Of a stretch of 64,000 nucleotides of DNA, positions 47,706-57,180 are shown piece by piece; position 1 is the first letter of the stretch, and the number at the start of each line of letters is the position of its first letter. The notes beneath the pieces are model-generated. The model was given only the letters and a program-made list of their open reading frames with translations. It was not told where the DNA came from and ran no database searches. A program made the position numbers and the translations under genes. This stretch comes from Oscillospiraceae bacterium. Lineage in GTDB: Bacteria > Bacillota > Clostridia > Oscillospirales > Oscillospiraceae. Where the stretch lies: NCBI GenBank assembly GCA_910575265.1, contig CAJTEA010000010.1:1-64000 (forward strand), in the 5' to 3' direction.

Positions 47706-50700
47706 ATGAGAAACCTGAAGCGGGCTCTCAGCCTGACCCTGGCTTCTGTCATGCTGCTTGGCATGATGGTTGTCGGAGCCGGCGCTGCGGGCTTCCCCGA
47801 CGTTGACGATGAGGACAACGTCGAGGCCATCGAGGTCCTCAACGCTGTGGAAGTCATTCTCGGTTACGACAATGGCGACTTCGGCCCTGACGATCTCGTG
47901 ACCCGGGCTCAGATGGCGGTCATTATGGCCAAGCTGCTGAACCTGGACTACCAGTACTATGAGGCTACCTGCCCCTTTACCGACGTGCCCGCCTGGGCCC
48001 GGGGGTATGTGGGCGCGTGCTACGCCAAGGGCATCACCTCCGGCTACAGCGCCACCATCTACGGCCCCAACGACGGGATCACCCCTGTGCAGGCGGCCAG
48101 CATGATGATGCGCGCCCTGGGTTACTTCCAGTACGCCCAGGACTACAACGCCGGCTTTGAGGTGGCTACCGTCAGCCAGGGCACCGACATCGGGATCTTC
48201 AAGGGTGTTGGCTCCAGCGCCTCTGCCGCCATGACCCGGAACCAGGTGGCCAAGATGGCCCTCAACGCCCTGTGCGCCGAGATGGTCACCTTCACCGGCA
48301 CCCCCGGCATGGAGGTCAACGGCGTGACCGTGGGCTACCGTCCCGAGTACACCTCCCGCACCAGCACTGAGATCAAGTATCAGGCCATTGAGAGCCGCAC
48401 CAGCGACGTGTCTGGCGGCAACAACCTCAACCGCGGCCAGTACTACATCCAGCTGGGCGAGGAGCTCTACGACGGCAAGCTGACCCGCAAGTTCGAGCGC
48501 GACGAGTTTGAGCGTCCCTCCATCAACTGGCAGTACAACGGCAAGGAAATCGGCACCTATGTCAACTACGAGCTGAAGACGGCCGAGTTCCTCACCGGTG
48601 TCACCGGCGCTCAGATGTACGACGAGCTGACCTACACCACCATCAACGACAACGACCTGCTGACCTATGTTGACGGTGTGGACAGCGACATCCAGAAGGG
48701 CGATCTGGTCCGTTCCAACAAGAACGACCTGACTGGCACCGGCACTGGCGTGCTGACCGAGGTGTTCGTGGACCTGTCCCGCGACGAGATCACCATCACC
48801 TCCATCAACACCTGGCTGGCCAAGGCCAACTCCGACTACAACTCCACCAACGACAGCCTGTCCCTGAAGGTGTTCACCAACCGTGACAAGGCCGCCAAGG
48901 TTTCCAGCAGCACCAAGATTGTGGACGGCGCCAAGGTCGCCGCTGCTGAGAACGTGAAGAAGGACGAGTACAAGCTGGTCTACATGTCCGGCAAGGATAA
49001 CACCTCCGTGTACAACGACTACGCTCGGTTCGACGTGGTGAAGATCTTCGACGCGGAGATTCTCCCCGAGACCGCTGTCACCAAGTGGGCCAAGAGCGAC
49101 ACAAAGGTCTCCGGCGACTTTACCGCTGACGGCACCGTCTATAAGACCAACGAGAAGGCCTACTACGACGGCGGCAACGTGCTGTACGACTACAACGAGA
49201 CTCTGCTCACCGACATGAGCTACAACGTGTACCTGGACCGCTACGGCAACGCCATCGGCGTGGACCTGGCCGAGGGCACCAAGAACTACGTGTTCATCAC
49301 CGGCTATGACCGCGTGGGCAGCAACATCTCCGTCAAGACCGCTGACGCCGCCGCCATCTTCCTGGACGGCACCATGGACGTCATCAAGGTCAACGTGAAG
49401 GACACCAACAAGTACATTGAGAAGATTGAGGACACCAACGCCAACTTCGTGCAGTGGACCGACAACAGAAGCGGCAACGGCTGGCTGGCCGAAAACCGCT
49501 GGTACACCTACACGGTGAACAACAGCGGCGTGTACACCCTGAAGCCCGCCGAGCGGATGTTCTACACCGACTACACCGACGCCGAGCTGGGTTCTGACAA
49601 CGCCAAGATTCTCAACAGCGCCAACCTGTATGTGGACGACAGCCGCGATGATAAAGCCGGCACGCCCTCCTACACCAACCTGGGCCGCGCCTACGGCAAC
49701 GATGACTCCATCTACATCACCGTGGAAGCCGACAGCGTGGACCACAGCGGCAACGGCGGCATCGACAAGGACGCCATCGTTGACGTGAACGGCGTGTACA
49801 CCGGTGCGCAGAACGTGAAGCTGGAAGTGAAGCGTTCCAACAAGGAGCAGGTGGCCGAGGCTTATGTCTACACCGTGTATGACAGCAGCTACTACATCAT
49901 CGCTTCCATCGTCCTGGGCGACGCGCAGGGCACCGCCGCGAACTACGCCTACATTCTGGGCGACGCCAAGAACGAGCGCGTCGAGTATGAGTCCTCCTCC
50001 GCCCGCGCCAGCGGCGACGCTACCTACTACTGGGAGTTCGACGCTGTCCTGAACGGCGAGAAGCAGACCCTGACCGCCAAGTCCAAGTACAACAGCACCA
50101 TTCTGGGCCTGAAGAAGTTCCACGTCCAGGAGCTGCGCTATGACGGCGACTATGTCACCAACATCGTTGATGTGAAGGCTGACAAGGTCATGGACAGCAA
50201 CCAGACCATGGAGAAGATCGACAAGATGGACGTGTATGACGTGGGCCACGTGGCCGCCGTTGACGCCTTCGGCGAGAAGGTTCACACCGGCTGCACCAGC
50301 CACTCCGGCAACGCCTACGGCTACAGCGACCACCGCCTGGACGGCACCATCGAGCTGGTAGGCCGCACCCTGTACACCGAGCGCGTGAAGGGCGGCAACA
50401 ACAAGTATGATGTGGGCCTGGCCCTGGCCAGCGACGCCAAGGCTGTTCTGGTTCAGATTGAGAACGGCAAGGAAGTCGCCACCCAGTGCTCCAGCGTGAG
50501 CGAGGCCATCGGCCGCCTGGCTGACGCCGACACCCGCAACGTCCCCGCCGCTGAGGGCATCCAGTTCCAGGGCCGCATCGTGGCCGTGCTGAAGGACGGC
50601 ATTGCCCAGTGGGTCGTGATCATCAGCGACACCGAGCTGCGCACCAACGACAAGGATTACAACAGCGGCACCAAGTCCTACCTGACCTGGGACAAGATCG

Positions 50701-53546
50701 ACCAGGAGTGGGACCTGAAGGTTCCCGACAGCGAGTGGGTCGCCAATCCCACCACCACCCAGATCGCCCGCTGGCTGGAGCGCGCCGGCTGCTCCAACGT
50801 GAGCAAGACCCGCGACGGCTGGAACTTCACCTTCGAGGGCTACGACTACACGAACCAGTACATCAACGTGCTGGAGCCCGTCGTTGCTGACACCTACACC
50901 GTCACCGTGGCTGACGCCGCCAACGGCAAGGTCAGCGTCTCTCCCAAGGGCAAGCTGGAGAAGGGCACTGAGGTGACCATCTCCGCGACTGGCAACACTG
51001 GTTACGTGGTGGACAAGATCACCGTGGAGACCGAGGCCGGCGCTCCTGTTACCGTCACCGGCAACAAGTTCACCATGCCCGCCGCGAATGTCACCGTTAC
51101 CGTGACCTTCAAGAAGACCGCCTCCGAGGGCAGCATTGTTGTGAGCCCCAAGGGCACCGCTCTGGCGGAGAATCACTACTCCATGACCGGGCTGGACGCC
51201 AACAACGAGATTGCCATCGGCAAGACCTTCACCATCAATGCGCTGAAGAAGATCGTTGTTTACGTGGACGGCGCGCGCACTGTGGTTGAGAAGGGCGACA
51301 CCTTCGACGTGACCGCCGCTGAGGACCTCAGCGTAGTCATCAACCGGACCAAGTGGGCCCCCGGTGAAAACAACAGCTTGACCGAGGTTGAGGACACCAA
51401 TTCCGACACCCCTGTCGCCACTCCCAGCATGGCCCGGTTCGCCCGGGCCATCCGGGCCGCGGTCGAGTACCAGAAGATGATCATTACCGATGTTGACGGT
51501 AAGGCTCACGAGTACATCGTGAAGGTCGAAACCGGCGCGGACGGCATGCGGACCATTTACTTCCCCTCCGCCAAGAGCGTGGCTGAGGCCGCTGACATCC
51601 TGAACGCCGCCGATGCGGCCAACAAAGAGGCCGAGATGGATTTTGAGACCGCCACCGACAAGGAGATCGAGGATAACTGGGGCGACGTGCCCACTCCCGC
51701 TGACAGCAACATCAAGGTTGAGCTCAACGAGGCTGCTCCCTACGTTGCCAAGATTTCCGAGTACGTGCCCACCAAGGGCGTGGCTGTGGACGGCTTGACC
51801 AAGGCTGAGGTCGTTGCTGCCCTGACCGCCGCCGCTAAGGCCAATGGCAAGGACTGGACCTTCACCGAGGACGGTATTGACTTTACCGCTGGCACCGCCA
51901 CGGTTACCGGTACCGCGATCAAGGTGTCCCTGAAGAATGCGGCCTCGAGTCCTGCCCCCCTGGGTGGTGCTGACAAGAATGTCCCCACTCAGGTTTGGAA
52001 GGTCACCTATCCCGGCGGCGAAACTCTTGTACAAGCTTCCGATATGACTAGCGGTAAGAGTGTCACCAACGTTCTGGCTGGTGTGCGCGCTCTGCTACCC
52101 GAAGCTACTAAGTTTGAAGCCGCTTCCGCTGGTGTGGCGGTGGCCTCTTCCGACCCCAAGAAGCCTGGCACCGCCTCTGTTAAGGCCACGCTTAACCCTG
52201 ATTATGCCAACGATAGCACGCTCTCTCAGTACGTGGATACTAAGTATGAGGCCGCTGTCGTTCTGATGAGTGCCGCGACAAGTAGCACCGGCCTGAAGGC
52301 AGGCGGTGTCATCCAGGACGGAGAGGGTACGCCCCGGGATCTCCTGGTTGCTACTGTAATCGATCCCGCGACCGGCGTCAAGGTTGGCCTGACTCCTGCG
52401 TACTATGTCCAGGCCGGGACCATCATCTACTTCTCCGCTGGCTCCGAGCTCACCACCCCTGTTAACGGGAAGTATGCGCACGCCGGCAAGAGCGTGACCC
52501 TGACCGTTGATGGAAAAACCAAACTCACCTTCGCTGTGGGCGCTGACGGCTCCATCAGCGGAGACAAAATGACCTACACTGTGCCCAGTACGACCAACGC
52601 CGCAACCCTTACCTTCGGTGTTGCTCTGACCGCCCCCACCGCCGACGTGATGGTGGATGGTGTAAAGGTTGAGCGGAAGGACACTGGCGTTGCTGGCGAT
52701 CCGAGCGACGACACTCTGGTCATCCCCAACATGAAGGGCTACTCCCTGATCTACAAGGACACCGACGATGGGGAGTGGAAGAATATCGCCCCCGCCGCCG
52801 TGGATGTGGACGGAGTCGCGACTGTTGCTGCTAGCAGTCTGGGCAGCCTCAAGGTTCCTGTTGAGAACGGTGCTCTGCAACTCAAGCGCGGCTACTCGGT
52901 TGCCAAAGAGGGAACCGCCACCCTGTGGAAGGCCTATACCATGGATGAGGATGGCAACCTGACCGCTCTGGCCGCTCCCGCCTACTATCCCGTGGGGACC
53001 ACCGAAAAGGTCTACATTGAGGGCAAGGACGCGAATACCATCCTGGCCAAGGCCAACAGCACCGCAATGCCCGGTAATTACTACCAGGTTCTGAAGGGTG
53101 AGGATGGGACTACCAAGGCCGTTTGGGAAGTGCCTGTTGCCGGTAACATCGGTGCGGACGACTACGCCGCTCTGATTACTGTTACCACGGCTGACGCAAC
53201 AAACTATGGCAAACTCACGGGAGCTCTTGTGAAGGATGCCAAGAACACGATCACCATCAATGCCGGGACCGCCAGCAAGTACGTCACACTTGGCCAGGTT
53301 ATCACCGGCGTCACCGGCAAGTTTGTCTCTGACGATGAGGATGTGCTGAAGAGTTCTTCCGTGAAGGTGACTGTAACTGTCGCGAAGAATAAGGACATCA
53401 TCATCACTTGGATCTCTGACACAGCTGTTGACCGGCCTGCGGCTGGTGGAGACGATCTTACTCTCGGTAAACTCGTCCTCGATTTCGGGACTTATGAGTT
53501 AAGCCTGGAGGATATCACCCTTACAGTTCCCAAGTCCACTACTTAA
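47706..53546 (+). CDS. Giant SLH-domain surface (S-layer-like) protein
   Basis: 1946 aa. Signal peptide (about 1-27), then three SLH-type repeats (about 28-200; GFPDVDDEDN, CPFTDVPAWARGYVGACYAKG, a third degenerate one) that bind secondary wall polymer. A long Asp/Thr/Tyr-rich beta region follows to about 1060. A bacterial repeat domain (about 1062-1140; YTVTVADAANGKVSVSPKG, GYVVDKITVETEAG) comes next, then more beta domains to the end. No LPXTG or C-terminal anchor. Codon choice is strongly C/G-ending up to about 51.9 kb and clearly more relaxed after it, suggesting a replaced C-terminal part. Probably the main S-layer or an abundant adhesin. Confidence 0.88.
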   Translation: MRNLKRALSLTLASVMLLGMMVVGAGAAGFPDVDDEDNVEAIEVLNAVEVILGYDNGDFGPDDLVTRAQMAVIMAKLLNLDYQYYEATCPFTDVPAWARGYVGACYAKGITSGYSATIYGPNDGITPVQAASMMMRALGYFQYAQDYNAGFEVATVSQGTDIGIFKGVGSSASAAMTRNQVAKMALNALCAEMVTFTGTPGMEVNGVTVGYRPEYTSRTSTEIKYQAIESRTSDVSGGNNLNRGQYYIQLGEELYDGKLTRKFERDEFERPSINWQYNGKEIGTYVNYELKTAEFLTGVTGAQMYDELTYTTINDNDLLTYVDGVDSDIQKGDLVRSNKNDLTGTGTGVLTEVFVDLSRDEITITSINTWLAKANSDYNSTNDSLSLKVFTNRDKAAKVSSSTKIVDGAKVAAAENVKKDEYKLVYMSGKDNTSVYNDYARFDVVKIFDAEILPETAVTKWAKSDTKVSGDFTADGTVYKTNEKAYYDGGNVLYDYNETLLTDMSYNVYLDRYGNAIGVDLAEGTKNYVFITGYDRVGSNISVKTADAAAIFLDGTMDVIKVNVKDTNKYIEKIEDTNANFVQWTDNRSGNGWLAENRWYTYTVNNSGVYTLKPAERMFYTDYTDAELGSDNAKILNSANLYVDDSRDDKAGTPSYTNLGRAYGNDDSIYITVEADSVDHSGNGGIDKDAIVDVNGVYTGAQNVKLEVKRSNKEQVAEAYVYTVYDSSYYIIASIVLGDAQGTAANYAYILGDAKNERVEYESSSARASGDATYYWEFDAVLNGEKQTLTAKSKYNSTILGLKKFHVQELRYDGDYVTNIVDVKADKVMDSNQTMEKIDKMDVYDVGHVAAVDAFGEKVHTGCTSHSGNAYGYSDHRLDGTIELVGRTLYTERVKGGNNKYDVGLALASDAKAVLVQIENGKEVATQCSSVSEAIGRLADADTRNVPAAEGIQFQGRIVAVLKDGIAQWVVIISDTELRTNDKDYNSGTKSYLTWDKIDQEWDLKVPDSEWVANPTTTQIARWLERAGCSNVSKTRDGWNFTFEGYDYTNQYINVLEPVVADTYTVTVADAANGKVSVSPKGKLEKGTEVTISATGNTGYVVDKITVETEAGAPVTVTGNKFTMPAANVTVTVTFKKTASEGSIVVSPKGTALAENHYSMTGLDANNEIAIGKTFTINALKKIVVYVDGARTVVEKGDTFDVTAAEDLSVVINRTKWAPGENNSLTEVEDTNSDTPVATPSMARFARAIRAAVEYQKMIITDVDGKAHEYIVKVETGADGMRTIYFPSAKSVAEAADILNAADAANKEAEMDFETATDKEIEDNWGDVPTPADSNIKVELNEAAPYVAKISEYVPTKGVAVDGLTKAEVVAALTAAAKANGKDWTFTEDGIDFTAGTATVTGTAIKVSLKNAASSPAPLGGADKNVPTQVWKVTYPGGETLVQASDMTSGKSVTNVLAGVRALLPEATKFEAASAGVAVASSDPKKPGTASVKATLNPDYANDSTLSQYVDTKYEAAVVLMSAATSSTGLKAGGVIQDGEGTPRDLLVATVIDPATGVKVGLTPAYYVQAGTIIYFSAGSELTTPVNGKYAHAGKSVTLTVDGKTKLTFAVGADGSISGDKMTYTVPSTTNAATLTFGVALTAPTADVMVDGVKVERKDTGVAGDPSDDTLVIPNMKGYSLIYKDTDDGEWKNIAPAAVDVDGVATVAASSLGSLKVPVENGALQLKRGYSVAKEGTATLWKAYTMDEDGNLTALAAPAYYPVGTTEKVYIEGKDANTILAKANSTAMPGNYYQVLKGEDGTTKAVWEVPVAGNIGADDYAALITVTTADATNYGKLTGALVKDAKNTITINAGTASKYVTLGQVITGVTGKFVSDDEDVLKSSSVKVTVTVAKNKDIIITWISDTAVDRPAAGGDDLTLGKLVLDFGTYELSLEDITLTVPKSTT

Positions 53547-53583
53547 TGCGGTAAAATTGGGAAACCCAGGTTAAAGAACCCAA

Positions 53584-53615
53584 CCCCGGGCCCGCAAGGG
53601 CCCGGGGCCCTTTTG
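53584..53615. terminator. Terminator of the SLH gene
   Basis: CCCCGGGCCC-GCAA-GGGCCCGGGG followed by CCCTTTT; it ends at the stop of the converging gene. Confidence 0.9.
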
Positions 53616-54149
53616 TCAGCCGGCCTGAAGCAGGGCGAGGACGCGGTAGGTTTTACCGTCCTCATTGAGCTGCGCCTGCACAGAGGACTGGGCGTACCAC
53701 TGCAGGCCGTTTCCCGACCACGTGAGGAACATCGCGCCGCCGCTCGACCCCAGCCGCTGGGAGTAGTGGATGCCCTGTCCCTGGATGAGGATGATATGCT
53801 CCCCATCCGGCCCGACGATGAACACCATAATGGGCTTTTTCGGGAAGGACAGGGAGTTTTTATTAATCTCCCCCTTCAACCCGGTGCCCGTGTAGGTGGT
53901 GACGTAACTCTGGCAGTCGCCCTTCCCGGACAGCGCCGCCGTCTGCTGGCTGACCGTGGTTTTCAGACTGTTCAGCGAACTTTGCAGTGAGCTCACCGCC
54001 GAGCTGGACGCCTTACCGCTCACCGCCGACGCCAGCGAGCCCAGCGCCGCGTCAATCTTCGCGTTGTCCTCGTTGAACTCAGTGCGCTTCACCTGATCCG
54101 TATCCTCCCACTGACACAGCTTATAGTTTCCCGTGTAGTTGCTCGCCAT
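53616..54149 (-). CDS. Phage tail-fibre-like hypothetical protein
   Basis: 177 aa. It begins MASNYTGNYKLCQWEDTDQV ... FNEDNAKIDAAL, a pattern I associate with phage tail or collar proteins and their stand-alone relatives. A Ser/Ala-rich heptad segment (about 38-75) can form a trimeric coiled coil, followed by a beta-rich C-terminal domain (80-177). AAAGGAGG lies before the ATG at 54149. No phage genes are adjacent and no signal peptide is seen, so it is an orphan. Function uncertain. Confidence 0.6.
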   Translation of the reverse strand: MASNYTGNYKLCQWEDTDQVKRTEFNEDNAKIDAALGSLASAVSGKASSSAVSSLQSSLNSLKTTVSQQTAALSGKGDCQSYVTTYTGTGLKGEINKNSLSFPKKPIMVFIVGPDGEHIILIQGQGIHYSQRLGSSGGAMFLTWSGNGLQWYAQSSVQAQLNEDGKTYRVLALLQAG

Positions 54150-54292
54150 AAAAATTCCTCCTTTATAAAACAGATTCCATATACACAAGAAAAACGCCCC
54201 AAAGTGGGACGTTTACATACATTTATTGGAAATAAGGGGAGAGTGTACCCTGTTCCGGCCGGCGGTGGTCGAATCCTGTCAAAAAATTTTTC

Positions 54293-54321
54293 TGTTCAGG
54301 CGGTGGTATTTTTGTTATACT
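54293..54321 (+). promoter_or_regulatory. Promoter of hemW
   Basis: TGTTCA (54293-54298), 17-bp spacer, TATACT (54316-54321). Confidence 0.55.
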
Positions 54322-54342
54322 GTGGAAAAAGGAGTGGGAGCA

Positions 54343-55563
54343 ATGCGAGAGAGACAGACGGGGGACAGGCTGGGCATTTATATCCACATCCCCTTTTGCC
54401 GCGGCAAGTGTGACTACTGCGATTTCTACTCCCTGGCGGGGCGGGAGGACGGTATGGACCGTTGTCAAAGGGCGCTGCTGGCCCACCTGAAGGAGAGCGC
54501 CTTCGCGGCCAGGGGCTGTGTGGTGGATACCGTCTACTTTGGCGGCGGCACCCCCAGCTTTTACGGGGCCAGACGGCTGAAGGAGCTGCTGAGCGCGGTG
54601 AAAAAGCACTATCATGTGGACAGAAACGCCGAGATCACCTTCGAGGCCAACCCGGACAGCGCCGATTTTAAGACCCTCCGCGCTCTGCGCCGGGCGGGAT
54701 TCAACCGGGTGTCCCTGGGGCTTCAGTCCGCCTGTTCCGCGGAGCTGGAGGCGGTTCACCGGCCCCACACCGTGGAACAGGGCGACGAGGCGGTTGCCGC
54801 GGCCCGGAGGGCGAAGCTGAGCAACCTGTCGCTGGACCTGATCTACGGCCTGCCCGGCCAGACCATGGCCAGCTGGCGGACAACGGTGGAGCACGCCCTG
54901 TCCCTGGCCCCGGAGCACCTGTCCTGTTACGGCCTGAAGGTGGAGGAGGGCACCCCTCTCGCCGCCCGGGCGGCCGCCGGAGAGGTCCTGCCCGATGACG
55001 ACACCCAGGCGGACATGTACCTGTGGACGGTGGACCGGCTGGCTCAGGCGGGGTATGAGCAGTATGAGATCTCCAACTTCGCCAAACCCGGCTTTGCGTC
55101 CCGGCACAACCTGCGCTATTGGCGCATGGAGCCCTACATCGGCTTCGGGCCGGGGGCTCACTCCGACTTCGGCGGCCGCCGCTACGCCTGGATTCGGGAC
55201 CTGGAGGGCTACGCCAGGGGTGTTCTGGAGGGGGGCAGGCTTCTGGACAGCGAGGAGCTGATTCCCCAGGAGGAGCGGAGCGGCGAATATCTGATGCTCC
55301 GCCTGCGCACCACCCAGGGCATTGAGGAGTGGGAGTATCGGGGGCGGTATTTTATGGACTTTTCCCCCATCCAGGAGCGTCTGGAGCGCTTTCAGGCCCG
55401 GGGCTGGGCGGAACAGGCCGACGGTCGGTGGCGCTTTACCCCCAGAGGCTTTCTGGTGTCCAACCAGCTCATCGGCGATCTGCTGGAGCGGCAGGAGCGC
55501 TCCCGGCTTTCCGAGCTGCTGCCCCGGGTGCGGGAGCAGTTTGGGGGCCGGCGGACGGAATGA
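54343..55563 (+). CDS. hemW: HemW-type radical SAM protein (coproporphyrinogen oxidase-like)
   Basis: 406 aa. Radical SAM cluster motif HIPFCRGKCDYCDF (CxxxCxxC followed by CDF as in HemW), VYFGGGTPS, RVSLGLQS, LDLIYGLPGQT and a C-terminal HemW domain. HemW is a heme chaperone, related to but distinct from HemN; the shorter N-terminus and CDF motif favour HemW. ATG at 54343 has AAAGGAG about 9 nt upstream; a longer in-frame start at 54226 runs through the promoter and is rejected. Confidence 0.9.
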   Translation: MRERQTGDRLGIYIHIPFCRGKCDYCDFYSLAGREDGMDRCQRALLAHLKESAFAARGCVVDTVYFGGGTPSFYGARRLKELLSAVKKHYHVDRNAEITFEANPDSADFKTLRALRRAGFNRVSLGLQSACSAELEAVHRPHTVEQGDEAVAAARRAKLSNLSLDLIYGLPGQTMASWRTTVEHALSLAPEHLSCYGLKVEEGTPLAARAAAGEVLPDDDTQADMYLWTVDRLAQAGYEQYEISNFAKPGFASRHNLRYWRMEPYIGFGPGAHSDFGGRRYAWIRDLEGYARGVLEGGRLLDSEELIPQEERSGEYLMLRLRTTQGIEEWEYRGRYFMDFSPIQERLERFQARGWAEQADGRWRFTPRGFLVSNQLIGDLLERQERSRLSELLPRVREQFGGRRTE

Positions 55564-55595
55564 ATGTCATTTTTTTACAAAAATTTTCTGAGTTT

Positions 55596-55640
55596 CGGAC
55601 AGGGCTGGGAGTTTTTTCCCCTCGCTGTCCGTCTTTTTTT
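55596..55640 (+). terminator. Terminator of hemW
   Basis: CGGACAG ... CTGTCCG with inner GGGAG/CCC pairs, followed by TCTTTTTTT. Confidence 0.75.
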
Positions 55641-55669
55641 ACAATTTGTTCACAGGTCCGCAATTTTTG

Positions 55670-55698
55670 TTGCAACCGGGACATAATAGTGCTATAAT
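55670..55698 (+). promoter_or_regulatory. Promoter of murA
   Basis: TTGCAA (55670-55675), 17-bp spacer, TATAAT (55693-55698). The about 125-nt leader has GCCATAT / ATATGGC inverted segments (near 55722 and 55771). Confidence 0.75.
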
Positions 55699-55831
55699 GT
55701 ACTCGGTTTGTTACGCTCTGCCATATACGCGGCCCTTGCGCCCGGGCGGACGGCGGTGACTTTGATTTTACATATGGCGTACGCGCCGTATCATCTATAG
55801 ATTCCAGACTTGGAAAAGAAGGTGCAGGCTT

Positions 55832-57127
55832 TTGACAAAGTATCTGATTCACGGCGGGAATCCCCTCCACGGAACGATCCACATCAGCGGCGCCAAAAAC
55901 GCCGCTGTGGCTATCATCCCCGCCGCCCTGCTGGTAGACGGCGTCTGCCGCATCGAAAATGTCCCTCAGATCAGCGACGTGACCTTGATTCTCCAGATTC
56001 TGCGGGAATTGGGCGCTAATGTGCGCATTGTCAACCGAACCACTATCGAGGTTGACTGTTCTCATATCCGCAACCGCCAGGTTCCCTATGAGCTGGCCCG
56101 GAAAATCCGCGCCAGCTATTATCTGGTGGGCGCGCTGCTCAGCCGGTTCAGTTGGGCGGAGGTGCCCCTGCCTGGCGGCTGCGACCTGGGCGGCCGTCCG
56201 GTGGACCAGCACATCAAGGGCTTTGTGGCCATGGGGGCCGAGGTGGATGTGCGCAACGGCCTGATTTACGCCCGGGTGCCCAGCGGAGCCCGGCTGTCCG
56301 GAGGGCAGGTGTATCTGGATATCGTATCCGTCGGGGCCACCATGAATATCATGCTGGCCGCCACCCTGGCCGAGGGCATGACCATCATTGAGAACGCCGC
56401 CAAGGAGCCCCATATTGTGGACCTGGCCAACTTCCTCAACTCCATGGGGGCCGATATCCGGGGCGCGGGCACCGATGTAATCAAAATCCGGGGAGTGAGC
56501 CGCCTGCGGGGCGGGTCCTACTCCATCATTCCCGACCAGATCGAGGCCGGAACCTATATGGCCGCCCTGGCCGCCGCCGGCGGGGATCTGACCATTGAAA
56601 ATGTGATCCCCAAACACATGGACTGCATCACCGCCAAGCTGGTGGAGATGGGGGTTGACGTGGAGGAGCTGGATGACGCCATCCGGCTCCGGCGGGAGGG
56701 CCCGCTGGGCCGGGTGAATGTAAAGACCATGCCCTATCCCGGCTTCCCTACCGACATGCAGCCCCAGATTGCCGCCGTTCTGTGCGTCGCTCAGGGCACC
56801 AGCGTCCTCACCGAGGGGGTGTGGGACAACCGCTACCGCTATGTGGACGAATTCCGCCGCATGGGGGCCCAGATTCAGGTGGACGGCAAGGTGGCCGTTA
56901 TCGAAGGGGTGGACCATCTCACTGGAGCTCCCGTTCACGCCTGCGACCTGCGGGCCGGGGCCGCCATGGTCATCGCCGGTTTGGCCGCTCAGGGCGTCAC
57001 CGAGATCGATGGCGTTCACCACATTGAGCGGGGCTATGAGACGATCATTGAGAAGTTGGCCTCCGTGGGCGCGGATGTCCAGATTGTCAGTACGCCGGAC
57101 GAGGAAAATACAGCCCAGGTAGGCTGA
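55832..57127 (+). CDS. murA: UDP-N-acetylglucosamine 1-carboxyvinyltransferase
   Basis: 431 aa EPSP-synthase fold enzyme. GAKNAAVAIIPAALL at the N-terminus and PLPGGCDLGGRPVDQH containing the catalytic cysteine (about Cys113), the residue that reacts with fosfomycin, so the enzyme should be sensitive. It transfers enolpyruvate to UDP-GlcNAc, the first committed step of peptidoglycan synthesis. TTG start at 55832 with AGAAGGTG upstream. Followed by a terminator, then walJ-like and rlmH. Confidence 0.95.
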   Translation: MTKYLIHGGNPLHGTIHISGAKNAAVAIIPAALLVDGVCRIENVPQISDVTLILQILRELGANVRIVNRTTIEVDCSHIRNRQVPYELARKIRASYYLVGALLSRFSWAEVPLPGGCDLGGRPVDQHIKGFVAMGAEVDVRNGLIYARVPSGARLSGGQVYLDIVSVGATMNIMLAATLAEGMTIIENAAKEPHIVDLANFLNSMGADIRGAGTDVIKIRGVSRLRGGSYSIIPDQIEAGTYMAALAAAGGDLTIENVIPKHMDCITAKLVEMGVDVEELDDAIRLRREGPLGRVNVKTMPYPGFPTDMQPQIAAVLCVAQGTSVLTEGVWDNRYRYVDEFRRMGAQIQVDGKVAVIEGVDHLTGAPVHACDLRAGAAMVIAGLAAQGVTEIDGVHHIERGYETIIEKLASVGADVQIVSTPDEENTAQVG

Positions 57128-57137
57128 AAAGACGCGG

Positions 57138-57165
57138 ACGGGCGGCCAAAGGCCGCCCGTTTTTT
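57138..57165 (+). terminator. Terminator of murA
   Basis: ACGGGCGGCC-AAA-GGCCGCCCGT then TTTTT. Confidence 0.9.
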
Positions 57166-57180
57166 GAGGGAGAGAACCAT

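Noticed and set aside
47652..52034. 1460-codon open frame antisense to the SLH gene
   Set aside because: It mirrors the strongly biased codons of the SLH gene; composition (Gly, Val, His-rich) is that of a shadow frame, with no ribosome site or domain.
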